Assembly: GCF_018332715.1 (NCBI RefSeq)
Contig: NZ_BOQP01000007.1
Coordinates: 62,001-126,000 of the forward strand
DNA from: Winogradskya consettensis
GTDB taxonomy: Bacteria > Actinomycetota > Actinomycetes > Mycobacteriales > Micromonosporaceae
Direction of reading: 5' to 3'
Length of the DNA: 64,000 nt
Shown here: positions 15,601 through 23,573 of the stretch, piece by piece
How the letters are laid out: each line of letters opens with the position of its first letter
Numbering within the stretch: position 1 is the first letter of the stretch
Notes under the pieces: model-generated
Told to the model about the DNA's origin: nothing
What the model saw: only the letters and a program-made list of their open reading frames with translations
The model's database searches: none
Program-made: the position numbers and the translations under genes

Positions 15601-15606
15601 GCTTCC

Positions 15607-16722
15607 TCAGCTGATGAGCAGGCCGGGCTGGGTGAGGAGGAAGTCGTCGAGTTTGTCCGCGGCGGTGGCTTCGAAGAGGGCCTGGGTGGTGGCTGTGGCG
15701 CCCTCGCCGCCGCCGACGTCGTTGAAGGCGCCTGCGTTGGTCTTGATGGGGATGAGGTCGGCTGCGGCCAGGCCTTTCTGACCGAAGACGAAATCCGCGA
15801 CGGGTACGCCGTGGGTGTCCATTTTCAGCGATGAGCCCGCCGCTTCCAGGATGCGCGAGACTTTGCCCGGATTGGTCAGGATGCCGGCGCTGGTGGCTTT
15901 CTCGGCCATGGCTCGCAGGAGTTGCTGCTGGTGGCGTTGCCGGTCGTAGTCGCCGTTGGTGGAGTGGCGTAGCCGCGAGAATTCGAGGGCTTCCCAGGGC
16001 TGCATGTCCCGGCAGCCTTTTTTGAACCACAGGGCGTTTGCCGGTGGGGTCAGCGGGTCGGTGCCCTCGGCGTAGGAGACCTTGCCTTTGGCGTCGACGA
16101 TGTAGTGGCTGGACCACATGTCCTTGTCGACGCACATGTGGACGCCGCCCATGGCTTCGAGCAGGCCGCGGAAGCCGTCGAAGTCGATGACGACGAGGCC
16201 GTCGAAGGTGATTCCGGTGAGGGTGTGCACGGCTTTCGCCGCCAGTTTCGCGCCGCCTGTCCAGCCTCGGCCGTTCTGGGAGCCGTACGCGTAGGCGGAG
16301 TTGATTTTCTCGCGGCTGCCCTTGAAGCCGATGGACGGGTCGGCGGGGATGTCGGCGACCATGTCGCGGGGGATGGAGATCATGTAGACGCGGTCGTGGG
16401 AGGCCGCGATGTGCAGGATCAGGATGGTGTCGGAGCGGGAGAGCTCGCCCTTGGCTTCCCAGCCGGCGCGGGTGTCCAGGCCCAGCATCAGCAGGTTCAT
16501 GGCGCCGTCGGGGAGTTTGCCCGAGGAGGCGGTGCCGCCCACTCCCGCGTCGGCGAGGACGCTGGAGGTCGTCTGGATGCCGCCGGTGAGCCGGCCCAGG
16601 AAGTACTTGACCGAGACGATGCCGAAGACGCCGGCCATGGTGAGGACGAGGCCGGCGGCGATCAGCAGCCGGGTCCACAGCGGAGCCCGGGGCGGTCGGA
16701 CCGGGGTGGTCGTGTCCGGCAT
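15607..16722 (-). CDS. LytR-CpsA-Psr (LCP) family cell-wall glycopolymer ligase
   Basis: 371-aa membrane protein that attaches teichoic-acid-like or other glycopolymers to peptidoglycan on the outer face of the membrane. A short cytoplasmic tail and one transmembrane helix (about residues 17-42) precede the LCP domain. Its motifs are MNLLMLGLDTR, SRSDTILILHI, ISIPRDMVADIP, KINSAYAYG, VVIDFDGFRGLLEAMGGV and FSRLRHSTNGDYDRQRHQQ; the Asp and Arg residues that bind polyprenyl pyrophosphate are present. The ATG at 16722 is chosen over an upstream in-frame start because GGAGGAG lies eight bases before it. It is monocistronic. Confidence 0.92.
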   Translation of the reverse strand: MPDTTTPVRPPRAPLWTRLLIAAGLVLTMAGVFGIVSVKYFLGRLTGGIQTTSSVLADAGVGGTASSGKLPDGAMNLLMLGLDTRAGWEAKGELSRSDTILILHIAASHDRVYMISIPRDMVADIPADPSIGFKGSREKINSAYAYGSQNGRGWTGGAKLAAKAVHTLTGITFDGLVVIDFDGFRGLLEAMGGVHMCVDKDMWSSHYIVDAKGKVSYAEGTDPLTPPANALWFKKGCRDMQPWEALEFSRLRHSTNGDYDRQRHQQQLLRAMAEKATSAGILTNPGKVSRILEAAGSSLKMDTHGVPVADFVFGQKGLAAADLIPIKTNAGAFNDVGGGEGATATTQALFEATAADKLDDFLLTQPGLLIS

Positions 16723-16964
16723 GGGTGGGCTCCTCCAGCTGAGGTGGACCTGACGATCGCGAATGGGGCCGTGGACCATCCGAATGGATATATCCTCACG
16801 TTCCGATAGTCAAACCGGAGTCGTTATCGGCGACGGTTTCCCGCATTAATCGGTCCCCATTCTTCATAGGTCCATCGCAAATACATTCGCTGTTCACCGC
16901 ATTACGTGTACGCCCGGAGTCGCGGGGACGCCGCCGTCATGGGCCGGGCGGAACCTGCACGCCC

Positions 16965-18029
16965 TCAGGTGAAGAGCACGGCCGGGAACGCCCTGCTCGG
17001 GCCTTCTAGCAGGCGCTGACGGCGGCCGCGGAGGTGCTGGTCGAAGAAGGCGAGCGGGTACGCCTGCTGGATGCGGACGGCCTGGGCCGGGGCGAGGGTG
17101 CCGAGCCAGCCCGGCAGGTCGTCGGCGTTGATCGGCAGCTGCGGGATCAGCCATTGCTGGTCGCACAACGAGCCGTGGAGTGCGCCGTCGACGTGCACGT
17201 CGAGCTGCCAGCCGTGCGGCAACGCCAGGAACTCGGCGACGCCGGAGTCCTCGGTGTCCTCGGTGTCCTCGGTGTCCTCGGTGAACTCCGCGGTCATCAG
17301 CATGAAGGGCCGGTCGACGGCGGCGACGGGTGGCTGGGACTGCATCGGGCCGTCGAAGCTGAGCCCCGCCCGTACGCGCCGGTCGGTGTTCATGACCAGG
17401 GCGGTGGCGGTGGCGCCCTTGGACCAGCCGAACATGCCGATGCGGTGCGGATCGATCGTGGCGCCCACGCCCGCCGCGAGGTGCTTCAGGCCGTCGAGGA
17501 CGACGCGGATGTCGTGGGCGTGGTCCCACGGGGTTATGGACACGTCGTCGTCGGGAACGGTGAGCCGGCCGTCGGGGAGTTCACCGTACGAGTCGAAGGG
17601 GTGGTCGACCGTGACCACGACGTAGCCGTGGCTGGCGAGTTCCTGGACCACGATGGTGGTCTCGGAGCGGTGACCGCCCGCGCCGTGGGAGAACACGACC
17701 GCCGGAAGGCACCCGGCCGCCGCCGGCGCGCCCTCGTGACCCGCCGTGAGCGGTGCCGCGACGCCGACCGGCAGGCCGACGGATTCGAGAAGCGCCCGCA
17801 GCGGCGCGGCGGGCAGCCACGGCGCCACCGGGTGGCGCCGGATGTCCCGAGCGGGATACCAGATGCTGACCGTCAGTTCCCGGCCGTGCCCCGCGACCTG
17901 CCGCGTCACGGCGCCGATCCGGTGTGGCCCGGTGGGCGCCGGCAGGGTGAGCCGGGCCGTTCTTACGGGCGCCCCGGTCCCGAGTGGTACGGCAGCCGCG
18001 GCGGCGAGCAGACTCCGGCGGGTGATCAT
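16965..18029 (-). CDS. secreted alpha/beta hydrolase (PAF-acetylhydrolase-like)
   Basis: 354-aa hydrolase with an N-terminal export signal (MITRRSLLAAAAAVPLG, twin-arginine-like R-R-S). The order of motifs is that of plasma-PAF-acetylhydrolase/dienelactone-hydrolase-like lipases: VVFSHGAGGHRSE (oxyanion), GYVVVTVDHPFDSYG, nucleophile elbow GMFGWSKGA, and a late His in DGALHGSL. Residues near 249-260 are an EDT repeat from four copies of a 9-bp unit (17247-17282). The ATG has GGAGG and overlaps the stop of the regulator gene upstream (ATGA), making it the last gene of a three-gene operon. The substrate is unknown. Confidence 0.85.
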   Translation of the reverse strand: MITRRSLLAAAAAVPLGTGAPVRTARLTLPAPTGPHRIGAVTRQVAGHGRELTVSIWYPARDIRRHPVAPWLPAAPLRALLESVGLPVGVAAPLTAGHEGAPAAAGCLPAVVFSHGAGGHRSETTIVVQELASHGYVVVTVDHPFDSYGELPDGRLTVPDDDVSITPWDHAHDIRVVLDGLKHLAAGVGATIDPHRIGMFGWSKGATATALVMNTDRRVRAGLSFDGPMQSQPPVAAVDRPFMLMTAEFTEDTEDTEDTEDSGVAEFLALPHGWQLDVHVDGALHGSLCDQQWLIPQLPINADDLPGWLGTLAPAQAVRIQQAYPLAFFDQHLRGRRQRLLEGPSRAFPAVLFT

Positions 18030-18355
18030 CGGTCCTCCACTCGGGCAATGAGCTTCTTGAGTCGTCCGATCTCGTCGGCGAGGGCCTTGGCACCGAGGGC
18101 GGTGAGGGTGATCCACGTGCGGCCACGGCGGCCCTCGTAGCCCTTCTCCACCTCGATCAGGCCGGCCTCCTCCAGCACGCTCAGGTGCTTGGACAGGTTG
18201 CCCGCGGTCAGTTCCAGCTGCGTACGCAGATAGCCGAACTCGACCCGGCGAGCCTCGTGGGTGATGGTGAGGATCCCCAGCCGCACCCGCTGATGGACCA
18301 CCTCGTCCAGCCCGTTGGCGGGGTGCGCGGCGTCCTCGTCCTGCGTGCCGGTCAT
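18026..18355 (-). CDS. winged-helix regulator (ArsR/MarR-like, DUF transcriptional regulator)
   Basis: 109-aa winged-helix protein of the type annotated as 'transcriptional regulator, winged helix DNA-binding'. VRLGILTITHEARRVEFGYL and the recognition region LTAGNLSKHLSVLEEAGLIEVEKGYEGRRGRTWITLT give helix-turn-helix and wing (quoted in parts). A C-terminal helix (ADEIGRLKKLIARVE) probably dimerises. It is the middle gene of an operon: five bases follow the membrane protein stop, and it overlaps the hydrolase start. It is likely to bind the inverted repeat before the operon's first start codon (19055-19083). Confidence 0.85.
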   Translation of the reverse strand: MTGTQDEDAAHPANGLDEVVHQRVRLGILTITHEARRVEFGYLRTQLELTAGNLSKHLSVLEEAGLIEVEKGYEGRRGRTWITLTALGAKALADEIGRLKKLIARVEDR

Positions 18356-18360
18356 CGCCG

Positions 18361-19053
18361 TCACCGGTGCCGCCGCTGGACTGCCCGGAACCCGGCCGCT
18401 CCCAGCAGCAGCACCAGACCGGCGATGGCCTGCGGCACTGCCATCCCCGCCCGGACCCCGAAGTGCGGTGCGCCGAAGCCGTCGCCCATCGGCAGCACCA
18501 GCAGCACGAGCGCGAGATAGCCGGAGGTGAACAGCAGCAGCCCCGGGCTGCGTTCCAGCCAGGCCAGCAGCAGCAGCGTCACCCCGATCATGCCCCACGG
18601 CATGACCAGCCGGTCCAGCACGAAATACCAGTACGGGAGCGGGCCGTCCGGGTACGGGTGGCTCTGGAAGTACAGGCGCACCGCCAGCCATGCGGCGGGG
18701 AACACCACGGTCGTCACGGCACCGGTGATGGCATACGGCAGGACCCGGGTGCCCAGCCCCCGCGACCGGGCCGCCCGCAGATAGAGGAAAGCAATCGCTC
18801 CGTACGCCAGGAGCGTCGCCGGCGGCCAGTAGTACAGCATGCCCTGACGTGCGAATTCGCAGCTGCCGTCGGGGTGGCACCGCACCTGCATGGCGAACCA
18901 GTCGACCGGGATCGCAGCGAACGTCACCGCTGCCAGGACCAGCAGTGCCACCCACGTCATTCTTTGTTCGAGCCGCACGCGACGAGCTAGCGTGCGCAGC
19001 TCCGACAGCAACCGGCGAGGATCGTCGGCGGCGGACATCGAGTTAGCGGTCAT
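18361..19053 (-). CDS. six-helix integral membrane protein
   Basis: 230-aa protein of unknown function. After a charged cytoplasmic head (DDPRRLLSELRTLARRVRLEQ), about six hydrophobic helices can be seen. A short extracellular loop near residue 60 holds two cysteines (VRCHPDGSCEF). This gene order, membrane protein followed by winged-helix regulator, is common in actinomycetes, where the membrane protein may titrate or signal to the regulator. I start it at the ATG at 19053, which directly follows the operator repeat; another ATG is five codons downstream. First gene of the operon. Confidence 0.75.
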   Translation of the reverse strand: MTANSMSAADDPRRLLSELRTLARRVRLEQRMTWVALLVLAAVTFAAIPVDWFAMQVRCHPDGSCEFARQGMLYYWPPATLLAYGAIAFLYLRAARSRGLGTRVLPYAITGAVTTVVFPAAWLAVRLYFQSHPYPDGPLPYWYFVLDRLVMPWGMIGVTLLLLAWLERSPGLLLFTSGYLALVLLVLPMGDGFGAPHFGVRAGMAVPQAIAGLVLLLGAAGFRAVQRRHR

Positions 19054-19054
19054 G

Positions 19055-19083
19055 CCAATAGGTTTCCACAGCAAACCGATTGG
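19055..19083. promoter_or_regulatory. inverted repeat before membrane protein/regulator operon
   Basis: CCAATAGGTTT and AAACCGATTGG form an 11-bp inverted repeat with one mismatch around seven bases. It ends one base before the operon's start codon. The site is well placed for the winged-helix regulator encoded two genes on to repress its own operon, perhaps at a leaderless or short-leader transcript. Confidence 0.7.
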
Positions 19084-19102
19084 CGCCAGCATTCCGCTGA
19101 AA

Positions 19103-20377
19103 TCAGGCCGGCCACCCCAGGGCGTCGAAGACAGCAACCGGATCGAGGTAGTCGCGCCAGTGGGTCACCTTCCGGTTCTGGATGGTGACGACCGAGACGA
19201 AGCGATTGGTGTACGCGCTCCCGGTCGCGACGACCCGCCCGTGAACCGCGTACTCGAGAACCACCACCGACTTCTCCCGGTCGTGGTGCGCCGCCAGCTC
19301 GTCCGCGCTGTGCAGAACCAGGTTGGCGCCGTAACCGCGGTACAGCTCGGCAACGGCTTCCCGGCCGGCGACCCGCCGCGGATATCCGGGTACGGAGATG
19401 ACGTACTCGAAGACCACATCATCGGCGAGCAGGTCGAAGTAGTGGCCCCCGTCGACGAGACCGGCGAGGCCCTGCTCGACGATGCGGAAGAACGGCTCCA
19501 GCGCCACGAAGTCGCCGAGGTCCCGGATCTGCGGGGCCTCTCTGACCGGTGCCGCACTGACCGGTGCCGCCCGGAATGCGCGGCGGGCGAACGCGGCGAG
19601 GCTCGTCGGGTGCCGGCCGGTCACCTTGTAGATGTCGTCGCCGGGCCGTGAACCGTTGCCGGACTCCACTGTGCTGGTCTGCCAGTCGAGGATCACGCCG
19701 TAGTCCGCGGGGACGAACCCGGTCGCGACGACCGCGCCGATCCAGGCCGCACGGTCGATGTCCTGGTAGCGGACGGGACGGCCGGTCACCTCGGTGATGA
19801 TCGCGGCGACCTCGGCGAAGGTGAGCGCTTCGGGTCCGGTCAGCGTGTAGCGCGCTCGCGCGTGTTGTTCGGGGTGGACCAGCGTCTCGACGGCCACGGC
19901 GGCGATGTCGGCCGCGTCGACGAAGGCCTCCGCCCCGGTGCCGCCCGGGACCGTGATCACGCCGTCGATGATCGGGACGTGCTGGTCGGCGAAGTTCTGC
20001 ATGACCCAGCCGGGCTGCAGGATCGTGTGGGTGAACGCGGTCCGGGAAGCCAGCTCGGTTTCGACGGCGCGGAAATCCATCGTCGCCGGGGCCTGCTCGG
20101 CGCGGTAGGTGCTCAGGTAGGTCACGTGGCGGACGCCGGCTGCCTCGGCCAGGTCCAGGAACGCCGACACCTGGGCGGCGTAGCGGACCCAGGGAACGGG
20201 TGCGACCAAGTAGACGCCGGTCAGGGCGGCGCGCTGGGTCGCCGGGTCGTCCCAGTCGAACACCACGTCGGCGTCGTGGCGGGCCGCGGTCCGGACGGCG
20301 AGGCCGCGGTCGCGCAGGTTCTTCGCGACCAGCGATCCGGAACGCCCGGTGCCGCCGAGAACAAGGAAATTCGTCAT
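19103..20377 (-). CDS. NmrA-like NAD(P)-binding protein fused to SnoaL-like domain
   Basis: 424-aa two-domain protein. Residues 1-~280 are an NmrA/SDR-like Rossmann domain: NFLVLGGTGRSGSLVAKNL is the dinucleotide loop, and GVRHVTYLSTYRAEQ and HTILQPGWVMQNF follow as in NmrA-type reductases. Residues ~305-424 are a nuclear-transport-factor-2/SnoaL fold (FFRIVEQGLAGLVDGGHYFDLLADDVVFEY, in two overlapping motifs, and KVTHWRDYLDPV). The two domains are usually separate proteins. It is divergent from an AraC regulator that probably controls it. The function is probably redox sensing or modification of a small molecule. Start is the ATG opening MTNFLVLGG. Confidence 0.87.
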   Translation of the reverse strand: MTNFLVLGGTGRSGSLVAKNLRDRGLAVRTAARHDADVVFDWDDPATQRAALTGVYLVAPVPWVRYAAQVSAFLDLAEAAGVRHVTYLSTYRAEQAPATMDFRAVETELASRTAFTHTILQPGWVMQNFADQHVPIIDGVITVPGGTGAEAFVDAADIAAVAVETLVHPEQHARARYTLTGPEALTFAEVAAIITEVTGRPVRYQDIDRAAWIGAVVATGFVPADYGVILDWQTSTVESGNGSRPGDDIYKVTGRHPTSLAAFARRAFRAAPVSAAPVREAPQIRDLGDFVALEPFFRIVEQGLAGLVDGGHYFDLLADDVVFEYVISVPGYPRRVAGREAVAELYRGYGANLVLHSADELAAHHDREKSVVVLEYAVHGRVVATGSAYTNRFVSVVTIQNRKVTHWRDYLDPVAVFDALGWPA

Positions 20378-20468
20378 GGCTCGATCTTGCGCGGCCACTG
20401 GTGGCGTACCAATAGCTCAAAGTCGTTGATTGTTTGTTTCAGACGCTCATGGCAGCGACAATGAGCCC

Positions 20469-21413
20469 ATGGATCTGCTGCAGGACCACCTCACCCGGGC
20501 CCGTGCTTCCGGGGGTGTCTTCGCGCGGACCGCGGCCACCCCACCGTGGGGACTGCGCCTGGCCGGAACGATCCAGCTGTCCGTGCACACCGTCGTCCAG
20601 GGCCGCGCGTGGCTGTGGTTCGACGACCCGGCGACGGCCCTCGAACTCGCGCCAGGCGACCTGGCGCTCGTCCGCGGCGGCCGCGCCCACCACATCGCCC
20701 ACGAACCCGGGGCGGACTGCCTTGACCCCGGCGAGTTCACCGCACGCCACGCCCACGCTTCGCCCGAACCCGGCCGGCGGCTGAGCGTCTTCCTCTGCGG
20801 CGCCTACCGGTTCTCCGGCGACATCGGCCAGGGCCTGCTCGACGCCCTGCCCGAGGTCATCCCCCTCTCGGCCGGCGTCGGCGACCCGCTGCACGACATC
20901 ATCGCCGTGCTGTCCCGCGAACTGAGCACCGACGAGCCGGGCCGCCAGACGATCCTCGACCGGCTCCTCGACGTCCTGCTCGTGCTCGCCCTGCGTACCG
21001 GCCTCACCCAGAGCCCCGACGCCCCACGCTGGTTCCGGGCCTCCGCCGATCCGCGACTCAGCCCTGCATTACGCGCGGTGCACGACAACGCCGCCCATCC
21101 GTGGACGGTGCCCGAGCTCGCCGCCCTCAGTGGACTGTCCCGGGCGGCGTTCGCCCGGATCTTCACGCAGGCCCTCGATCAGACGCCGATGCAGTATCTG
21201 ACCGACTGGCGCATGGCGCTCGCCCGTGACCACCTGCGCACCAGCGACCTCACGCTGGCCCAGATCGCCGAGCTGACCGGGTACGGCTCGCCGTACGCGT
21301 TCGCCACCGCCTTCAACCGCCACCACCAGCGGGCCCCCGGCGCCTGGCGCCGCGAGGAGCTCGACCGCGTCGCCGCCCGCCCGGACATCACCGACGCCGT
21401 GCACATCTTCTGA
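20469..21413 (+). CDS. AraC-family transcriptional regulator with cupin domain
   Basis: 314-aa regulator. The N-terminal ~170 residues are an AraC-binding cupin (cupin_6-like: LAPGDLALVRGGRAHHIAHEP, VFLCGAYRF, LLDALPEVIPL). The C-terminal ~100 residues hold two helix-turn-helix motifs (VPELAALSGLSRAAFARIF and LAQIAELTGYGSPYAFATAF) with the family signature ending FNRHHQRAPGAWR. It is divergent from the NmrA-SnoaL fusion, which it most likely activates. No strong ribosome binding site is seen before the ATG. The inducer is unknown. Confidence 0.92.
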   Translation: MDLLQDHLTRARASGGVFARTAATPPWGLRLAGTIQLSVHTVVQGRAWLWFDDPATALELAPGDLALVRGGRAHHIAHEPGADCLDPGEFTARHAHASPEPGRRLSVFLCGAYRFSGDIGQGLLDALPEVIPLSAGVGDPLHDIIAVLSRELSTDEPGRQTILDRLLDVLLVLALRTGLTQSPDAPRWFRASADPRLSPALRAVHDNAAHPWTVPELAALSGLSRAAFARIFTQALDQTPMQYLTDWRMALARDHLRTSDLTLAQIAELTGYGSPYAFATAFNRHHQRAPGAWRREELDRVAARPDITDAVHIF

Positions 21414-21454
21414 CCCCACCCGGTCAGCCTCGACGCCCCACCGACCCGCCGTTA

Positions 21455-21483
21455 GGTTGTGCACAATTTAATTGTGCACAACC
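21455..21483. promoter_or_regulatory. 29-bp perfect palindrome, operator-like
   Basis: GGTTGTGCACAAT, TTA, ATTGTGCACAACC: perfect 13-bp arms around three bases. It is AT-rich compared with its surroundings and resembles MarR/OhrR-type operators, but no such regulator or target gene flanks it. It lies between convergent gene ends beside a tandem array. Confidence 0.65.
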
Positions 21484-21545
21484 TTTCTCACCGCGATGCC
21501 CGGCGTTTCTCGGTGCGGTGCGCTGCGTTTCGCCCGGCCCTTCTC

Positions 21546-21692
21546 GGCCTTCTCGGCGTGTCGCTCGGCCTTCTCGGCGCGGTGCCCGGCCTTCTCGGCG
21601 CAGTGCCCGGCCTTCTCAGCGCAGTGCCCGGCCTTCTCGGCGCAGTGCCCGGCCTTCTCAGCGCAGTGCCCGGCCTTCTCAGCGCAGTGCCC
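21546..21692. repeat. 21-bp tandem repeat array, seven or more units
   Basis: Units of GGCCTTCTCGGCGCAGTGCCC-type sequence start at 21546, 21567, 21588, 21609, 21630, 21651 and 21672, varying mainly at cggcgcagt/cagcgcagt. Degenerate echoes flank it from about 21524 and to about 21730. The 21-bp period keeps frames open, which explains spurious repeat peptides here. Confidence 0.9.
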
Positions 21693-21718
21693 GGCGTGTA
21701 GGCCGGCCCTTCTCGGCG

Positions 21719-21748
21719 TGATGCCCGGCCCCGAGGGACCGGGCATCA
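21719..21748. terminator. hairpin terminator for pectate lyase gene
   Basis: TGATGCCCGG and CCGGGCATCA form a 10-bp perfect stem around a 10-base loop, ten bases after the pectate lyase stop codon on the minus strand. The left arm shares sequence with the adjacent tandem repeat. Confidence 0.7.
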
Positions 21749-21757
21749 TCGTGGGGG

Positions 21758-22744
21758 TCAGATCTTGCCGGTGCCGGCGCCCGCGGTGACGGTGGCCTTG
21801 ACCGAGGTGTTGGCCTCGGGGGTGTAGGAGTAGGGGATCGCGGCGACGCTGGCGCCGTTGCGGACCTGCTCCGTGCCCGAGTTGACCTTGTAGTTGTTGA
21901 GGACCTTGATGTTGCCCGCGTCGGAGTCACCGGTCTGGGTGACCGTCGGGTTGGCGACGTTCTCGAAGTAGTTGCGCTCGACGTAGACGCCGGCGTTCTC
22001 GGTGGAGGCGACGCCGTACGAGCCGACGTTGCTGTAGTAGTTGTTCAGGACGTGCACCGGGTTGGCGAAACGTACGCGCGGGTGGCGCTGGTTGGTGCCG
22101 TCGAACCAGTTGTGCACGTAGGTGACGCGCAGGTGGCCGGTGTCCTCGGCGGCGTTGTCGTCGCTGTGGCCCAGCAGCATGGACTTGTCGTGGTCGTGCA
22201 GGTGGTTCCACGAGACCGTGATGTAGTCCGAGCCGCGCTTGATGTCGATCAGCCCGTCGTAGCCGTTGGACAGGTCGTTGTGGTCGATCCAGACGTTCGT
22301 GGTGCTGGACTGGACGTTGATCGAGTCGTCGGCGGCGTTCTTGAACACCAGGTTGCGGATGATCACGTTCTTGACGCCGGACAGGTTGAGCCCGCCGCCG
22401 GTGATGCCCGAGCTGGAGCCGACGCCGAGGACCGTCTTGTTCGACGCGACGCTGTACATGCCGGAGATCGTGATCAGGCCGGAGACCTTGACGGTCTGCG
22501 ACGTGCTGGAGCTCAGCGCCGTCTTCAGCGCGGAGGCCGAGGTCACGGTGACCACGGTGCTCGTGGAGCCGCCGGTGGTGCCGCCGTTGAGGCTGGCGAA
22601 CCCGACCGGGCTGGACTCCGCGGCGTACGCGTTGGCAGGACCGATGACCTGGGCAGCGCCGACGGCCAGGACGGTGGCCGAGAGGGCGGCGATGACCGTA
22701 CGGCGGCGGGTGCCACCCAAGGTCGGCTTCGGCAGTGCTGACAT
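21758..22744 (-). CDS. secreted pectate lyase (PL1 family)
   Basis: 328-aa extracellular lyase expected to cut polygalacturonate by beta-elimination with calcium. The signal peptide spans residues 1-~41 (VIAALSATVLAVGAAQV...ANAYAAES). The parallel beta-helix follows, with INVQSSTTNVWIDHNDLSNG, GLIDIKRGSDYITVSWNHL (both PL1 hallmarks) and the catalytic Arg region NQRHPRVRFANPVHVLNNYY. There is no CBM. The ATG is preceded by GGAGGAATCC. A LacI-type operator lies about 160 bp upstream. The gene is monocistronic with a terminator just after it. Confidence 0.93.
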   Translation of the reverse strand: MSALPKPTLGGTRRRTVIAALSATVLAVGAAQVIGPANAYAAESSPVGFASLNGGTTGGSTSTVVTVTSASALKTALSSSTSQTVKVSGLITISGMYSVASNKTVLGVGSSSGITGGGLNLSGVKNVIIRNLVFKNAADDSINVQSSTTNVWIDHNDLSNGYDGLIDIKRGSDYITVSWNHLHDHDKSMLLGHSDDNAAEDTGHLRVTYVHNWFDGTNQRHPRVRFANPVHVLNNYYSNVGSYGVASTENAGVYVERNYFENVANPTVTQTGDSDAGNIKVLNNYKVNSGTEQVRNGASVAAIPYSYTPEANTSVKATVTAGAGTGKI

Positions 22745-22901
22745 GGATTCCTCCATTGGGAGCGGATTGCTGCGACAGCAGCGGGTGCAGATGGAGACCG
22801 GCCAAATCCGCTGTCGGTGGTAGCGGCGAGCCGGTGCGGCGCGGTGAGGACCGAGGAGCCTCCCGGCCGGGGATAACCCGCGGCAGGGGGAATGTCTCTC
22901 A

Positions 22902-22915
22902 GGTAAGCGCTTACC
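22902..22915. promoter_or_regulatory. LacI-type operator upstream of pectate lyase
   Basis: GGTAAGCGCTTACC is a perfect 14-bp palindrome with the central CG typical of LacI-family sites. It is about 158 bp before the pectate lyase start and is probably responsible for substrate induction. No LacI gene is in the window. Confidence 0.7.
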
Positions 22916-23037
22916 CAGACGCTAGGCCGGATATCGATGCCTGTCAATAACAGGTCGAATCGTGGTCACGGCCGAGCCGGGCAGTTCCATCAGTACGCGC
23001 TCCGCGCACCGAAAGCCGTGCGGGTCCCGGGCACCAC

Positions 23038-23087
23038 GCCCGCGGGTGCCGGCAGACAGGATCGTTCCGCTGTCAGCACCCGCGGGC
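23038..23087. terminator. long hairpin after protease inhibitor gene
   Basis: GCCCGCGGGTGC and GCACCCGCGGGC give a perfect 12-bp stem; inside the loop a second short pairing (GACAG/CTGTC) extends it. It begins 12 bases past the inhibitor's stop codon on the minus strand. Confidence 0.75.
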
Positions 23088-23098
23088 GAGCGGCACCG

Positions 23099-23491
23099 CT
23101 ACGCGTACACGTTGATGGACGACATGGTGTTGTCGTCAAGTGAACCGTTCTGCCCGGTGAACTCCATCTTCGTGCCGGGCCAGACCACCGCGACCTTGCC
23201 GAGGTCGTTGAAGTCGGAGGAGACGAAGACGGTGATGTCAGTCTTGTTGACAATGGACGACGCGTTGTCGTTGGCCGCCAGCCCGTTGTAGAAATGCCAG
23301 TTGCTGGTGAAGTTGTGCTTCCCGCTGTACACGACGAGGGTGGTCCCCCGGAGCCCGTGGTCCGAGAAGATGCAGACCTCACCCTTCTGGCACGTGTAAA
23401 CAGCCTGTGCGGCGGACGGCAACACAAACAGGCTGCCGGCGACAGCCAGTGCGGTGCCCAGCGCGGCCCTGATCGCAGTACGTTTCCTCAT
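23099..23491 (-). CDS. secreted peptidase inhibitor family I36-like protein
   Basis: 130-aa exported protein. A signal peptide (residues 1-30, ALAVAGSLFVLPSAAQA) precedes a ~100-residue beta/gamma-crystallin-like domain of the SMPI/I36 type. It starts with YTCQKGEVCIFSDHGLRGTT and contains NFTSNWHFYNGLAANDNASS and NNTMSSI-like closing strands. Two cysteines near the mature N-terminus would form the usual disulfide. The family inhibits metalloproteases; a thermolysin-type secreted protease is encoded at 10.8-12.2 kb but not adjacent. The ATG is preceded by GGTGAGG. Confidence 0.85.
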   Translation of the reverse strand: MRKRTAIRAALGTALAVAGSLFVLPSAAQAVYTCQKGEVCIFSDHGLRGTTLVVYSGKHNFTSNWHFYNGLAANDNASSIVNKTDITVFVSSDFNDLGKVAVVWPGTKMEFTGQNGSLDDNTMSSINVYA

Positions 23492-23573
23492 CGAACCTCA
23501 CCCGTATCGGCGACATGTCACCGTCGAGCCTGCGCCTGCGCACTGGAGGAATAGTTCCCGTCCGCTGAACTCC

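Larger units (their letters stand above)
21414..21757. other. gene-free interval with palindrome, tandem array and terminator
   Basis: This convergent gap between the AraC and pectate lyase genes contains no credible gene. It holds a 29-bp palindrome (21455-21483), a 21-bp tandem array (about 21546-21692) and a terminator-like hairpin (21719-21748). Open frames here follow the repeat period. Confidence 0.7.

Noticed and set aside
21459-21789. Repeat proteins such as LLGAVPG- or FSAQCPA-type peptides
   Set aside because: All frames stay open only because the period is 21 bp; there is no ribosome binding site and the sequence is pure repeat.
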